From positions 372,001-436,000 of the forward strand of contig JAUZTG010000044.1 in the NCBI GenBank assembly GCA_030734395.1: DNA of 64,000 nucleotides, read 5' to 3'. The notes below the pieces were generated by a model. It saw only the letters and a list, made by a program, of their open reading frames with translations, was not told the origin of the DNA and ran no database searches. The DNA comes from Sarocladium kiliense. Lineage: Eukaryota; Ascomycota; Sordariomycetes; Hypocreales; Sarocladiaceae. How positions within the stretch are numbered: position 1 is the first letter of the stretch; every line of letters begins with the position of its first letter. The translations under genes were made by a program, and so were the position numbers. Of this stretch, positions 43,289 through 53,540 are shown piece after piece.

Positions 43289-44444
43289 TTAATGCTGGGC
43301 CTCGCCAAAATGTTTGCATCGACACTGTATCAGAAAGGGGAAGGATGAGGCCATATTGGAACCATAAACTTACAATCTTGTCCTTTCCTTCAAGATCCTT
43401 CGTCGTTGAGTTGACGAACGGTGTGAGAAAGAAGCAAGTATAGCCGACAAGGAAGAGAACCCAGGACCAGCTCATCAACATCATAGGCGTCTGCCATAGC
43501 CACAGTAATAGATGGTCTTTTCTCAAATTAAGAGTGCCAACCTGTGGCTGTGCGTTTAGCGCTGGTGCCGCGGTTGCGTCGCCTTGTGGTTGTTCCGTGT
43601 CTTGTGGTGCCTCTGGACCTCCTGCATCCGTCTCGAAATCGCGTTTCGAAGGTCGAAAGCGTCGATAGTGACGGCTTATGTAGTCTCTCATATCCTTGAC
43701 AGCTTTCTCTCTGTCCTTCAACTTGGTTATCTCACCATCGCTCACATGCCTAGCGACGAGGCTGACGAGTTTGATGCTCGCTTCACGGGGGACAGTATCT
43801 GGAAATGCAGTTTCAGTATCCGCCAAATGATCATTGCCGTCCATCAATGGAGTCCCGGGATGCACAGTCTCTTCTTCGTCCTCACCATTCCCTGTATTGT
43901 GCGTGCCAAGGCCTCGGTCGACCTGGTTGGGTCCTCTGTTGCGCTTACCATTCCCATCTTTTGTCGCAGGAAGCTTCTCCATTAGGCGTGACTGCGCGGA
44001 GCTCACGAGAGAGAAGATCGACAACCACAGGCTCGAGCGCCAGAACATTGGGCAGAGCCAGAACGCCGAAGCACTATCGGACCAAGAGAGGCACCCTACT
44101 GCAGCAGCAGCAGACAGTGCAGCCTACGATCTAGCATGTGAGCCCATTTTCATGCTTCTGCGTCCCCTTGTGAACCTTGAGAGGGGTGCTCGTACAGCCT
44201 TGTGCACGAAGTCGAGTTCCTGCAGCTTACGCTGGCGTAGATTGAACAGACTTTCAGTCAGGTCTGGATTCGACTTCTTGGCTTCATTGATAATGTTGTT
44301 GATAGGTCCAAGAGTGTAATACTCCACGGATCCGCGATACGGAAAGCTGAGGATCTTATACATCCCATGTGTGATGGCTGTCGTAATTGACGCCAGAGGC
44401 GCTTGAAGGCATCGTATCACACTTGTCACATAGCCAGAAGACAT
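43289..44444 (-). CDS. Unknown membrane protein, three-exon model
   Basis: Model of 350 residues: exons 44444-44128, 44073-43374 and 43324-43289. The last intron is a clear GTAAGT...ATACAG. The first (54 nt, GTAGGC...GATAG) is weak, but it is the only join I found that keeps both parts in frame. The N-terminal ~105 residues form a basic helical region (SFPYRGSVEYYTLGP, SLFNLRQRKLQELDF). A hydrophobic stretch follows (FWLCPMFWRSSLWLSIFSLV), then an acidic and polar middle of ~130 residues, and a strong TM region (LLLWLWQTPMMLMSWSWVLFLVGYTCFF) near the C-terminus. A 51-nt in-frame stretch before that TM begins GTTGGC and ends GGCAG and might be a further intron. Family unknown. It could also be two genes if the first junction is wrong. 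Confidence 0.5.
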
Positions 44445-44958
44445 GTCGAGGTGGTCACTCTTGGCCAGGGAACCAAAATTGGTGCCAGTAGGTCAGAACT
44501 TGAAGTACGTGAAGGTCAGCGAAGGGCGGCGCGGCAGGCAGACATTAGAACAATCTCGATCCGCTCGCCTCACTCCAGAAGTCCTTGCCAGAAGTTGGGC
44601 ACATCGCAGGAGTTGGGCAGAGCCTGGCCCTGCGGCTGGAGCTGTGGCTTGAGGTTGCAGTCGGGCAATGTATGAGTGGCCAAGCTGAATTCCTGCGTGC
44701 TTTCAGTGCGACGTTCACGAGCTTCATCAATTGATGAACTCGGCCTCTCAGTCAAAAACCTCATATGACCCTTGAAGGCATGGGTTTAACATCCTCACGA
44801 AAGTGCTTGCGCAGGTGAAGGTCGAGCAATGCTGAGATATGAATGAGCACGACTGCCTTACTGTCGTGGTCGGTGGAGCCAACACGATTTCTCGCATCGC
44901 ATGTACCGGATCGAAACCTCCACCATCCAACGTCACATCACCCGACGCTGCACCGGCA
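44445..44958. other. Intergenic region, divergent promoters
   Basis: 0.51 kb between the divergent unknown membrane-protein gene and the mitochondrial protein gene. An ATG at 44839 is in frame with the latter and would add 40 residues; I prefer the later start because the presequence begins there. Confidence 0.45.
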
Positions 44959-46815
44959 ATGCGGCCAAAACAAATCGCCTTGCCACGGCGCAAGCTGCAA
45001 AGCTGGTCAAGAACTTCGTCGGTGTGCTTGTTATGCTCCCGAGCCACACCTGTCACCCGATCTCGGCAATTGTCGACGCGACGATTCCAATCGACCTCGG
45101 CCACGACCCTCGACAGCCGCAAAGACCTCGCCGAAACTTTGAGCCAACTTCAAACCCGATTTCCAAACCTAGTATCATTGTCAAGGCTACAGCTAGCTCT
45201 TCGGGGTCTCCAACAGCCCGCTGGGCGGGAAGCTGTGCGTGTCGCAATCCTCAACCTCAGAGACGCTACGAGGGCAGACAAGAATGCCGCGCGAGAGGTT
45301 CTGCGATTGCTCTTGGCCGATCCTCTACAGGATGAGCAAGCATGGGAGAGGCATCTGGCTGAACATCCAGCCGGCGAGCCACTCATCATCCGGGTACGCG
45401 CCAGCGACACCGCCGATGGCACGCTGACCATCTCGAGAACAAATACTTTGGCTGAGGTCGAGATTTCCTCGCCGGAGCTTAACGGCGCCGATCTTGAGAT
45501 CCTGTTCTCAGAACTGAGTCTGCCAACTGCTTCCGGAAACCCGCTTTCCGCGGCAGATCTTGAGGCTTTGATGCTAGAGCCCGAAGTTCAGATACCCGAA
45601 GGCACACACTTCACACCTCTATCCACTCCTGTTCACAAGGCATTGCTCGTCGACGATGGCTTCTCGGGAGCCACCAGAATAGCATCGCTGCCGCCATCTA
45701 AAGAAGGCGACCCAGTTTCCAAGGCGGTCAACCTCAAGGGTCTTTCTGGTCAGGAAATCGATGCAAGCTTCGAGATCATCGATACAGATCTGGCCGCGCA
45801 AGGTGTTCAGCTCTTCCGGCAAGGTCCCCAGCACGGCATTGAGTACGAGAGGCTCTGGTATGCGAGCAACCTACCTGCCCTCACAAAATGGCTCAGGTCT
45901 GGTATCAAGTCCACTGATGGCGTGACGAAGCCGGCCGTACGCACAGTGATCGCTTCAGTTCTGGCAGATGCAACTGCACACATCTCGGAATTCGAGGCGC
46001 AGGGCGCATCTTCGACAACCGGCTTGTCGTCTGTTCCAGAATCAATACGTGGCGGCGTGAGTTCCTGGGCGCAGAATGCCCACGCCGAGCTTCAGGATCA
46101 GCTTGATCTCGCGTTCACCGGCAAGCGATGGCGCAAACTTGGGTGGTGGAAGCTCTTCTGGCGGGTGGACGATGTAGCAATGCTCACAAATGAGATGCTC
46201 ACGCGACGGTTCTTGCCAACAGCCGAGCAGGAACTCGTGTACCTTACGGGGCAGATCGAAGGGTCCCTCCAGTCTCAACTGGTCTACTCACAACCTGCGT
46301 CATCTCGTGATGGAAGCGATCAGACGCAACGACTCGGTTCTGGCGAGATGGCGCCGGTTGTCTTCCCATCTTCAGCAAATGGCCTCCCCAAGTGGCCAGG
46401 TCACATTGCTTTCACAAGACGGTATCTTCAAAATGAGACAGTTCCTGCCCTTCAGGCTCTCGCTCAGAAGCTTGTTGTGCAATCCATCGGCACTTCTGGT
46501 CTCACAACCTCCCTCGCCGCCTTGCTCTACTTCTCCTCTTTCTCATCGACAGTGTATGAGGCTGGCGCTGTCGCCGCTCTGGGCATTATGTATAGCCTTG
46601 CGCGGATGCAGAAGAAGTGGGAAACGGCGCGCGGTTTCTGGGAAGGTGAGGTCAGGGAAGAGGGGCGCAAGGCAGTGAGAGCTGTTGAGGAGAGCGTGGC
46701 CGGAGCTCTTGAAAATGGCCCTACTGGCGCCGGTGCATCCTCGTCTCTTGCTGAACTGGAAGAGGCTCGCAAGCTGGTTGCGAAGGCAGAGGAATCTCTT
46801 AAGCAATTGAAGTAG
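44959..46815 (+). CDS. Mitochondrial Mmc1-like protein
   Basis: 618 residues, single exon, from the ATG at 44959. The first ~50 residues are a strong mitochondrial presequence (Arg/Ser-rich: LPRRKLQSW, RSRQLSTRRFQSTS). A long alpha-helical soluble part follows. The C-terminal third carries RKLGWWKLFWRVDDVAMLTNE, then a membrane-proximal region with hydrophobic helices (LTTSLAALLYFSSFSSTVYEAGAVAALGIMYSLA in two blocks), and a coiled-coil tail rich in Glu/Ala/Lys. The WWKLFWRVDD block and two-helix hairpin recall the fungal Mmc1 family of mitochondrial proteins. That name is tentative; mitochondrial inner-membrane location is better supported. It is convergent with the SmD3 gene. Confidence 0.65.
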   Translation: MRPKQIALPRRKLQSWSRTSSVCLLCSRATPVTRSRQLSTRRFQSTSATTLDSRKDLAETLSQLQTRFPNLVSLSRLQLALRGLQQPAGREAVRVAILNLRDATRADKNAAREVLRLLLADPLQDEQAWERHLAEHPAGEPLIIRVRASDTADGTLTISRTNTLAEVEISSPELNGADLEILFSELSLPTASGNPLSAADLEALMLEPEVQIPEGTHFTPLSTPVHKALLVDDGFSGATRIASLPPSKEGDPVSKAVNLKGLSGQEIDASFEIIDTDLAAQGVQLFRQGPQHGIEYERLWYASNLPALTKWLRSGIKSTDGVTKPAVRTVIASVLADATAHISEFEAQGASSTTGLSSVPESIRGGVSSWAQNAHAELQDQLDLAFTGKRWRKLGWWKLFWRVDDVAMLTNEMLTRRFLPTAEQELVYLTGQIEGSLQSQLVYSQPASSRDGSDQTQRLGSGEMAPVVFPSSANGLPKWPGHIAFTRRYLQNETVPALQALAQKLVVQSIGTSGLTTSLAALLYFSSFSSTVYEAGAVAALGIMYSLARMQKKWETARGFWEGEVREEGRKAVRAVEESVAGALENGPTGAGASSSLAELEEARKLVAKAEESLKQLK

Positions 46816-47152
46816 TAGGGTGTATGATACCGACCACAACGATGTATATAGACACTGGCCACTATATGAGCCAATCCTCTTTGTAACACCACCGCTTCGC
46901 GCCACGAGGCAACTGTACCTGAATAGAAGCAGATCACATCAATTTGCGCAGTTTGAGATCGTAGGAAGGCACGTTATGACTTAAGTCTAGTCTTGAACCT
47001 CAACTTTTGTCTTTCCAGATCCCCCAAGTTTCCTGAACGCCAATGGCAAATCGCAAACATCCCCGACCATTCAAATCTCCCCGTCTCTGCAATCAACATG
47101 ATGGTATCGAAACAGAACCAATCCCTCCGTTGCTCTTCTGACTTTCGTCTGT
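46816..47152. other. Convergent intergenic region
   Basis: 0.34 kb of 3' flanking sequence between the Mmc1-like and SmD3 genes. Nothing else seen. Confidence 0.5.
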
Positions 47153-47624
47153 TTATCTTCCGCCACGACCACCACCGCTTGCCCTCGCCCTGCTAACAGT
47201 CGCCCTGCCTCTCGCCATACCGACACCCCTGCCGCGAAGGTTCCTGCTGCGGAACATGGGTGCGTTGCGAAGCATGTCCGGCACGATGAAGAAGCGGACG
47301 TGGGAGCCGCGGATGTAGACTTGGTCGAGGTGGGAGACGCGGCCGTCACGGGCGGTGACGGTGATATCCTTGAGCTGGACGTTCATGTTGTCCTCGGCTA
47401 AACAAAAGATTAGCTACTTCCAAAGAAAACCACTGCATAGGTTAGACGAACCTTCAAGGAGCTTGCCGCGGTAGGTCTGGCCAGAGGTGATCTCGAGGGT
47501 AACGATATGGCCCTGGAGAAACATGCTGTTAGCGGGGAACAAGACGAGCATTGCGCACAACGCAAGAGGGTCTCACCTCTGCCTCATTGAGGAGCTTGAT
47601 CGGAATGCCAATGTTGGAAGTCAT
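47153..47624 (-). CDS. smd3: Small nuclear ribonucleoprotein Sm D3
   Basis: 117-residue core spliceosomal Sm protein that joins the heptameric ring on U1, U2, U4 and U5 snRNAs. Exons: 47624-47577, 47512-47452 and 47397-47153; donors are GTGAGA and GTTCGT. The Sm1 motif (GHIVTLEITSGQTYRGKLLEAEDNMN, in parts) has the usual Gly and Asn; Sm2 is QVYIRGSHVRFFIVPDML, with the IRG signature. The C-terminal tail is Arg/Gly-rich (RGRGVGMARGRA, GGGRGGR), as in SmD3/SmD1, and is a likely arginine-methylation target. NIGIPIKLLNEAEGHIV at the start marks D3 rather than D1. Length matches the family. Confidence 0.96.
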
Positions 47625-47943
47625 GGCGGGCAGATTGTCGTTCGCGTGTTATAGAAATCTCGAACGGGGCGCACTGTCGTTTCTTTCAGGTCGGTGGGTA
47701 GGCGGCGCGCATCGTCGCTCGATTCTGGAGTAGCTTGCCTAGAAAGATGGTGGTGGGCTGCACAGCTTCGCCAGGTTCCGGGCCGACTTTTTGCCGACCC
47801 AAGTACCAGTGCCTCACAGTCATCCCATGCTGAGTATCTTTTACATTTACAATTCTGCTTTATCCCAACTTTGAATCTACATTTCGTAACAATCTGAAGT
47901 TGATCGCATATACCACCGATACTTTGACAAGAGAGAAAGCCGC
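47625..47943. other. Intergenic region, SmD3 promoter
   Basis: 0.32 kb between two minus-strand genes; SmD3 promoter plus the 3' flank of the unknown gene. No other element recognised. Confidence 0.5.
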
Positions 47944-48588
47944 TTATACCCGATATTGTCGTACTGCGTACTTCTCCGAAACCGCCTGTCCTCGCCTGTT
48001 GTAGGACACCTCAATCCTTTCCAGGTCATACCTGGATCTGTGAGAGCTACGTGAGCTCACTGTGCTGCCGGTCGACACTGAAGGTGTTCTTCGCGAGCCG
48101 CCGCCACTGTTATCAGCTATGGCCATGTTGGCGAAGCTGTCAGAAACGTATGTTGTGTCCGCGGGACCATTGCTCGCGTACTGAGCCTCCATGGGAGATG
48201 TTTGTTGATAATTCTGGGCCACCGGCTGGCTGCTGTATCCATCAGCAGGGTAAGGATACATAAGTGCGCGTGGCCGGTACTGCCTGTCCGTGATCATGTA
48301 GTGAAACCATCCCTTTCCTCCGACCTCTTTAATGGAACCTGGGTCCATCCTCTTAATTTGCCCGGCTTCCTCTGGCGTCACGTCACGCGCAAGATAGAAA
48401 CCGTTCCCTCCGTCCAGAGGAATATAATCGGACCAGGGGTTTGTATGTTGGGAAGCTGGTGCAGTGTCTTGCGCTGCATCCTGAACGATGCTCTTCTCTT
48501 GAGGCCGAGTCTTCCTATGACGATGCGCTGATGACCTATGCTCCTCATGCCTAGAGCTAGGAATTCTTGTGCGTGTTCGAGAACCCAT
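47944..48588 (-). CDS. Hypothetical protein, 214 residues
   Basis: Single-exon frame from the ATG at 48588. Basic, Arg/His/Ser-rich N-terminus (RTRTRIPSSRHEEHRSS), then a likely folded segment of ~65 residues (NPWSDYIPLDGGNGFYLARD, then DVTPEEAGQIKRMDPGSI, KGWFHYMITDRQYRPRAL), followed by a Ser/Gly-rich disordered part and a basic end (RYDLERIEVSYNRRG). I do not recognise the family. The patterned aromatic core, steady codon use and isolated position argue for a real gene; no TM segment or signal peptide. Function unknown. Confidence 0.7.
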   Translation of the reverse strand: MGSRTRTRIPSSRHEEHRSSAHRHRKTRPQEKSIVQDAAQDTAPASQHTNPWSDYIPLDGGNGFYLARDVTPEEAGQIKRMDPGSIKEVGGKGWFHYMITDRQYRPRALMYPYPADGYSSQPVAQNYQQTSPMEAQYASNGPADTTYVSDSFANMAIADNSGGGSRRTPSVSTGSTVSSRSSHRSRYDLERIEVSYNRRGQAVSEKYAVRQYRV

Positions 48589-49073
48589 GGTTGTAGTGTT
48601 GAGTTTGCGATGATGAGATTATTGATGTGGTCTGGACGTCAACTACGTGCCGGCATCGACCATGACCAGCCTTTATAGTAGTGACGGTGGCCTTCCAAAG
48701 GCGCGCGTGCGCGCTTGCGTTTGTAGTCATACCATCATTTGACAAAGTCGAGTGACGAAACACAATGGAAAACTTTACCATTTGATAAGCTCGGGAATCT
48801 GAAGTCCCAATCCGTGCCACTAGAACTGCAAACCACGCTTACGGGTTGGGTCAGGCAGCAGCCGGCTGCCTCTTCACGGTAAGGGGCGAAGCACTCAGAA
48901 CCATTTCACATTTTCTCAGCGTCCAAAGTGTCTGCAGTGCGAGTCGACGGCATTTCAAAACTTTGACTTTGACATCTGGTCTACGTATCTTATGTGCTTG
49001 CTGAGTCGACAAATTTACAATGGCGACAGAACGATATTTGACATTACAGCAAAACCGCCACCCCATGTTCTAT
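48589..49073. other. Intergenic region
   Basis: 0.48 kb: promoter of the 214-residue protein and the 3' flank of TRM61. Nothing else seen. Confidence 0.5.
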
Positions 49074-50573
49074 TCAAGCCTGTTCTGTCTGGCTAGGCGC
49101 CTCTTGCTCCTTATCTCGGGTATCTCGGTCCTTTTGTTTCTTCTTGCGCTTCGCCTCGAGCATATCTCTTTTCTCCTTGCGGCGCACCTCTTTGCTGATG
49201 CTACCAATGGTCTTGCCTTCGTTTCCACACGGCCACTTGGCCATCGCGGCGGCCTCTTCCTCCTCGCTCCATTCCGGTGGCAAAATCGCAAAGACGAGAT
49301 ACGACGTGTGAGTCTTAAGTTCGGGCTCGGAACGGTGGACCAGGCGACCCTGCATCCAAGTTTTCTCAGTCCGCACCTCCCCGTTAGGAATCGCTGAACC
49401 ATCGGCTGTTTTCGCTGGTGTGTCCACATCCATTTGATCTTCTGACTTGGCACCCTTGCCAGCAAATTGTGCCTTGTGAAAGTCTTGAGTCTTCTTTCCC
49501 ACCTCTTTCAATCGGTAAAGAGCCTCGGAAACGTCCGCTGGGCTTGTGTTGACCCCTTTGTCGCTCAGAAGATTGATTCCGATTCGATCCCGAAGGACGT
49601 TGAGCTTCTTGTGCGAGACTTCCACCATGTCAATATCGATCCAACCTAGTGCCCTGAGCTCCTGAACTGTGCGTGTAACTTGCTCGATGCATGGTGAGAA
49701 GGTACAGAGATGAACACTCTGTCGGCGATCCAGGGGGGGGAGCTTCTCTACGCTTTCGGGGTCTGCCGGATCGATTGGAGACTCCAATAACCGCGGCAGA
49801 GCTTCCCATGGCTTTGGCAGATCGAGGAAGACGCACGTTGCTTCTGGTGACTTCCCGTCAACCAAAAAGCCACCATTGTAGACGTCGCGGTGTGTGATTT
49901 GAACAAGTCCCTCCAAACGATGAGATTTAATCTCTTCCGTCATCTTGTGATACCGAGGCTCGTTGAACTCGAAGCTCCAGACTTTCCCTTTCCGTTCGTC
50001 TAGGCTACTGGGGTACCCATTATACACCGCTCTTGCAGACGCATGAGTGAAACTTCCGCTTCCAGCACCTGCTTCGATTATTCTGCTCCCTGGTCGCGCT
50101 CGTATCCGCGATAGAATGTAGCTGTAGTCGGGTGTGTAGACGACCTGTGTCCGGTGTGGGAGGCTGCTTGTCCAGAGCTCTGGTGACGGTCGGAGAATAT
50201 GGATGAAGCCGCTCGCTGCTGTGATAGCCTTCTTCGCCGGTGCTGATGAGTCCTTCAGATGGTCCTGGTCCTGGCCAGACTGTATCGGTGTCTCTTCATC
50301 CTCGGTTGCATCTCGTCTGCGTTTGCGCCCTCGCGATCCGGTGTCGACGACGGATGCGCGAACTTGAGAACCCCAAGGCACATTTATAAGCGTAGAATGA
50401 GGGAATGAGCCGAATCGAGTGTTTAGGGTGGCTCCCTCGGCGTAGCCATCAACGGCACTGGTGGATTGTTGGAGAAGAAGTGGTGTGAAATTGTCTTTGG
50501 ATAGGAGGGCAATGGCGAGGCTGTCGACCTCTGTCCGAGTGCCTGGCTCCAGGAATGGAGATACCTCAGCCAT
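49074..50573 (-). CDS. trm61: tRNA (adenine-58-N1) methyltransferase catalytic subunit
   Basis: 499 residues from the ATG at 50573 (MAEVSPFLEPG); an in-frame ATG-less stretch upstream is leader. Catalyses m1A58 formation in the T-loop of tRNAs, including initiator tRNA-Met, as a heterotetramer with Trm6. Visible: N-terminal beta domain with an insertion rich in charged residues (RGRKRRRDATEDEE), the conserved linker FIHILRPSPELWTSSLPHRTQ and YTPDYSYI, the AdoMet motif IIEAGAGSGSFTH, FEFNEPRYHKM, the catalytic-site stretch CVFLDLPKPWEAL, and the later FSPCIEQVTRT. A Lys/Arg/Glu-rich C-terminal extension (KEVRRKEKRDMLEAKRKKKQK) is longer than usual and may bind RNA. Divergent from the CysRS gene with ~430 nt between starts; both act in tRNA metabolism, so a shared promoter is plausible. 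Confidence 0.95.
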   Translation of the reverse strand: MAEVSPFLEPGTRTEVDSLAIALLSKDNFTPLLLQQSTSAVDGYAEGATLNTRFGSFPHSTLINVPWGSQVRASVVDTGSRGRKRRRDATEDEETPIQSGQDQDHLKDSSAPAKKAITAASGFIHILRPSPELWTSSLPHRTQVVYTPDYSYILSRIRARPGSRIIEAGAGSGSFTHASARAVYNGYPSSLDERKGKVWSFEFNEPRYHKMTEEIKSHRLEGLVQITHRDVYNGGFLVDGKSPEATCVFLDLPKPWEALPRLLESPIDPADPESVEKLPPLDRRQSVHLCTFSPCIEQVTRTVQELRALGWIDIDMVEVSHKKLNVLRDRIGINLLSDKGVNTSPADVSEALYRLKEVGKKTQDFHKAQFAGKGAKSEDQMDVDTPAKTADGSAIPNGEVRTEKTWMQGRLVHRSEPELKTHTSYLVFAILPPEWSEEEEAAAMAKWPCGNEGKTIGSISKEVRRKEKRDMLEAKRKKKQKDRDTRDKEQEAPSQTEQA

Positions 50574-51000
50574 TTCGTCAAAATGAGTCCCAATCTCGGT
50601 CGGGATGGACTTCCTCTCGAGAAGTCCAACTGGAAGCAATTCTTCGCAAGGCTGGCCTAGTCCGTGCAGAACGGAGCTACAAACGGCGAGGCTGAAGAAA
50701 AAAAAGCACCGACACCCCGCGATCGGGCGCGCAGTTCAATGAGGGGCAGCCACGTAGCGGTCCAGACCCCTAGAAATGACGCCTTTAGCGGGTAGAAGCC
50801 ACTAAACGCGGAGCTCAGCTGCGCTCTGGCTGGAAATGGACGGCAAATGGTCAGGCCTCGACTCAAGAGTCACACGGACTTGGATTCAAACCTCCCTCCC
50901 TCCCTCATTCCCCAGCCGCATCCCTTCTTTTGAGTCATTCCCTGGAGAGCTGCGCCTTTCCGCTCTCTTTCTTCGTTTCTATTCTATTCTCTTCTTCTGT
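50574..51000. other. Divergent promoter of TRM61 and CysRS
   Basis: 0.43 kb between two tRNA-related genes on opposite strands. A (CCCT)n-like run lies near 50892-50905 and CT-rich sequence precedes the CysRS start. No further element identified. Confidence 0.45.
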
Positions 51001-53540
51001 ATGACGCCTTTCCGTGCTTTCTCGCGAACCCGAATCTTCACCCTGACGAAACCCATTCTGCGCCGATCCGCTATGACGAGCGCCAACATGGAGTCGCTCA
51101 AGCTCTACAACTCTCTGAAACCGGGCGCGCCTGTGCCCTTCGTGCCAATTGAGCAAGGAAAGGTGTCGTGGTACTCTTGCGGCCCTACCGTATATGATAA
51201 GAGCCACCTTGGTCACGCGCGAAACTATGTCTCTACCGACATCATCCGCCGCATCTTGATGCATTACTTCGGCTTCAAGGTCAACTTTGTCATGAACATC
51301 ACAGATATTGACGACAAGGGACGTTAGCTATCCATTTCAGGAACCTTGCACATATACTTATACCCCCTCAGATCATTATCAAGGCTCGCCGGCAACGATT
51401 ACTCGAACTCGAGAAGCAGAAGAAGTACAGCGACGAGGACCTACAGAAGCTTGCGCTGTCAGCATTCCGCGCATATGCAGACAGCAATCTCTCACTTCTC
51501 AATAAGGAGGGCGAAGAGTTGAGCGAAACAAACTACCTCGACCGCAAACAGGCTGGCTACGGCAAAGTGTTGGCAGGCGGAACGCTGTCAGGAGAGGGCA
51601 AGCCTAGCGATGCCGAGGCGAAGGTCAAGATGCACCTAGGAAATATGGATGCGGCCGCTTCAGCCATCCAGTCTGGTTCAATATTCCCCGGCGCGGACGA
51701 GATCTTCCTGCCATACCTCGACGCACAATACAAGGAGACCGTGGACACTAGCGACCAGACAATGTTCACTACGCTAACGCAGAGCATGGAGGCGGAATTC
51801 ATGAAGGATATGGATGATCTGAACGTCTTGCGGCCCGACGTCATCACACGCGTTACCGAATACGTTCCCCAGATTGTCAAATTTGTTGAGAAAATCGTCG
51901 AGAAAGGCTTCGCGTACGAGGCAGATGGCTCTATCTACTTCGACATTATTGCGTTCGAGAAGGCTGGTAACACATACGCTCGCCTGCGCCCCGAAAACCG
52001 GAATGATAAGTCTCTCCAAGAAGAGGGCGAAGGCTCCCTCTCTAAGAACCTTGGAACCAAGAGGAGTCCTGGCGACTTTGCGCTCTGGAAGAAATCCAAG
52101 GCTGGCGAGCCATATTGGCCGAGCCCATGGGGTAACGGTCGCCCAGGATGGCATATTGAGTGCTCAGTCATGGCATCTGATGTTCTGGGCTCACAGATGG
52201 ACATCCACTCCGGTGGTATTGATCTAGCTTTCCCCCATCACGACAACGAGCTGGCGCAAAGTGAGGCTCATTTCTGCGAGCACGGCAAGGGAGAGCACAC
52301 CTGGGTCAACTACTTCCTTCACACAGGGCACCTTTCAATTTCCGGTTCCAAGATGTCCAAATCCCTGAAGAACTTCCAGACAATCCAGGATGCCCTGTCA
52401 ACGTCATACACCCCACGAAGCATGCGAATTGTCTTCCTTCTCGGCAAGTGGAACGATGGCGTTGAGATCTCTCCCGACATGCGACAGCAGGCCGATAACT
52501 GGGAGAGCACCATCAGCAACTTCTTCACTAATACCAAATCCTGGTTGGCAGAGGCTGGCGGCTCCAGCGGTGTTAGTTCTCTGGCTATCAGCGATGACAA
52601 GCCGGCAACCGGCCTAAAGGCTGAGCTTGAGACTGCGAAGAAGGAGATGGATGCTGCGATGGCGAACTCATTCGACACGCCCAGGGCTATGCTGGTGATG
52701 CTGAAGCTTGTCAACACCGTCAATAGTACCCTCAAGGACAACAAGGACTACAACCTCAGTGAAGTCGAGGCCATTGCGCGCTGGATCACGAAGGTTGTGG
52801 GCATCTTCGGCCTCGACGCCAATGCAACTGCTCCCTACGACGGTCTAGGCTGGACTTCAGTCATCTCTGCCGATGTCGACCCCGCTAGTGCCGTCGAGCC
52901 GTACGCTGCAGCTCTAGCGAAGGTGAAGAAGGATGTTGCCAGTCTTTCCGTGTCTGGTGGCGCTCTGTCATCAATTCTGAACGAGGATCCTACAGCGGAC
53001 TTTGAAGCCGTCGCGAAGAGCGGATCGCGGGATATTGAGCAGCTCTCCTTCCCGTACCTCCGTGTTGTGTCGAAGATTCGTGACGAGCTCCGTCGCGTTG
53101 TATCTTCCCAAGATCCCGCTACGAAGAAAGCCATTCTGAGCTTGACCGACCGAATCCGTGATGAGGACCTTACCAACCTGGGTGTCTACCTCGATGACAG
53201 ACCGGACAACCAGCCCTCCCTCATCAAGTTCATCCCTGCGTCGGAACTCGTCGCCGCACGTGAGGAGAAGGCGGCTCGCGAGGCAGAGAAGGCACGAAAG
53301 AAGGAGGAGGCGCGGCTGGCCCGGGAAAAGGCGGATCAGGAGGCAAGGGAGAAGGCCAAGGTGTCACCAGTGGACATGTTCAAGCAGGATGAGAGGTACA
53401 GTGCCTGGGATGAGCAGGGTATGCCCACGAAGATGAAGGATGGCAGTGACGTCCCGAAGTCGCAGCTGAAGACTCTGAAGAAGGCTTGGGATAGGCAGAA
53501 GAAGGCGCATGATGATCTCAAGGCGAAAGGAGGTCTGTGA
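51001..53540 (+). CDS. crs1: Cysteinyl-tRNA synthetase, dual-start, with a GG...AG intron
   Basis: 828-residue class I synthetase that charges tRNA-Cys. Exon 1 is 51001-51318 and exon 2 is 51372-53540. The first 24 residues (MTPFRAFSRTRIFTLTKPIL) are a mitochondrial presequence; a second in-frame ATG at 51073 gives the cytosolic start. Visible: WYSCGPTVYD with the Zn-binding Cys60, the HIGH-type SHLGHAR (68-74), MNITDIDDK, DIHSGGIDLAFPHHDNE, and the KMSKS loop at 433-437. The C-terminus has a Lys/Glu/Arg-rich coiled coil (KAAREAEKARKKEEARL) and the eukaryotic DMFKQDERYSAWDEQG extension. The intron after DDK is fixed by conservation and frame, but its 5' end reads GGACGT where GTACGT would be expected; no GT donor restores the frame. 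Confidence 0.93.

Noticed and set aside
44101..44115. CAG/GCA repeat tract as a microsatellite of interest
   Set aside because: Only about four units, and it lies within the proposed intron of the 43289-44444 gene.
51323..51371. Alternative GT donor at 51323 for the CysRS intron
   Set aside because: It adds GGAC to exon 1 and puts exon 2 out of frame with every nearby AG acceptor.
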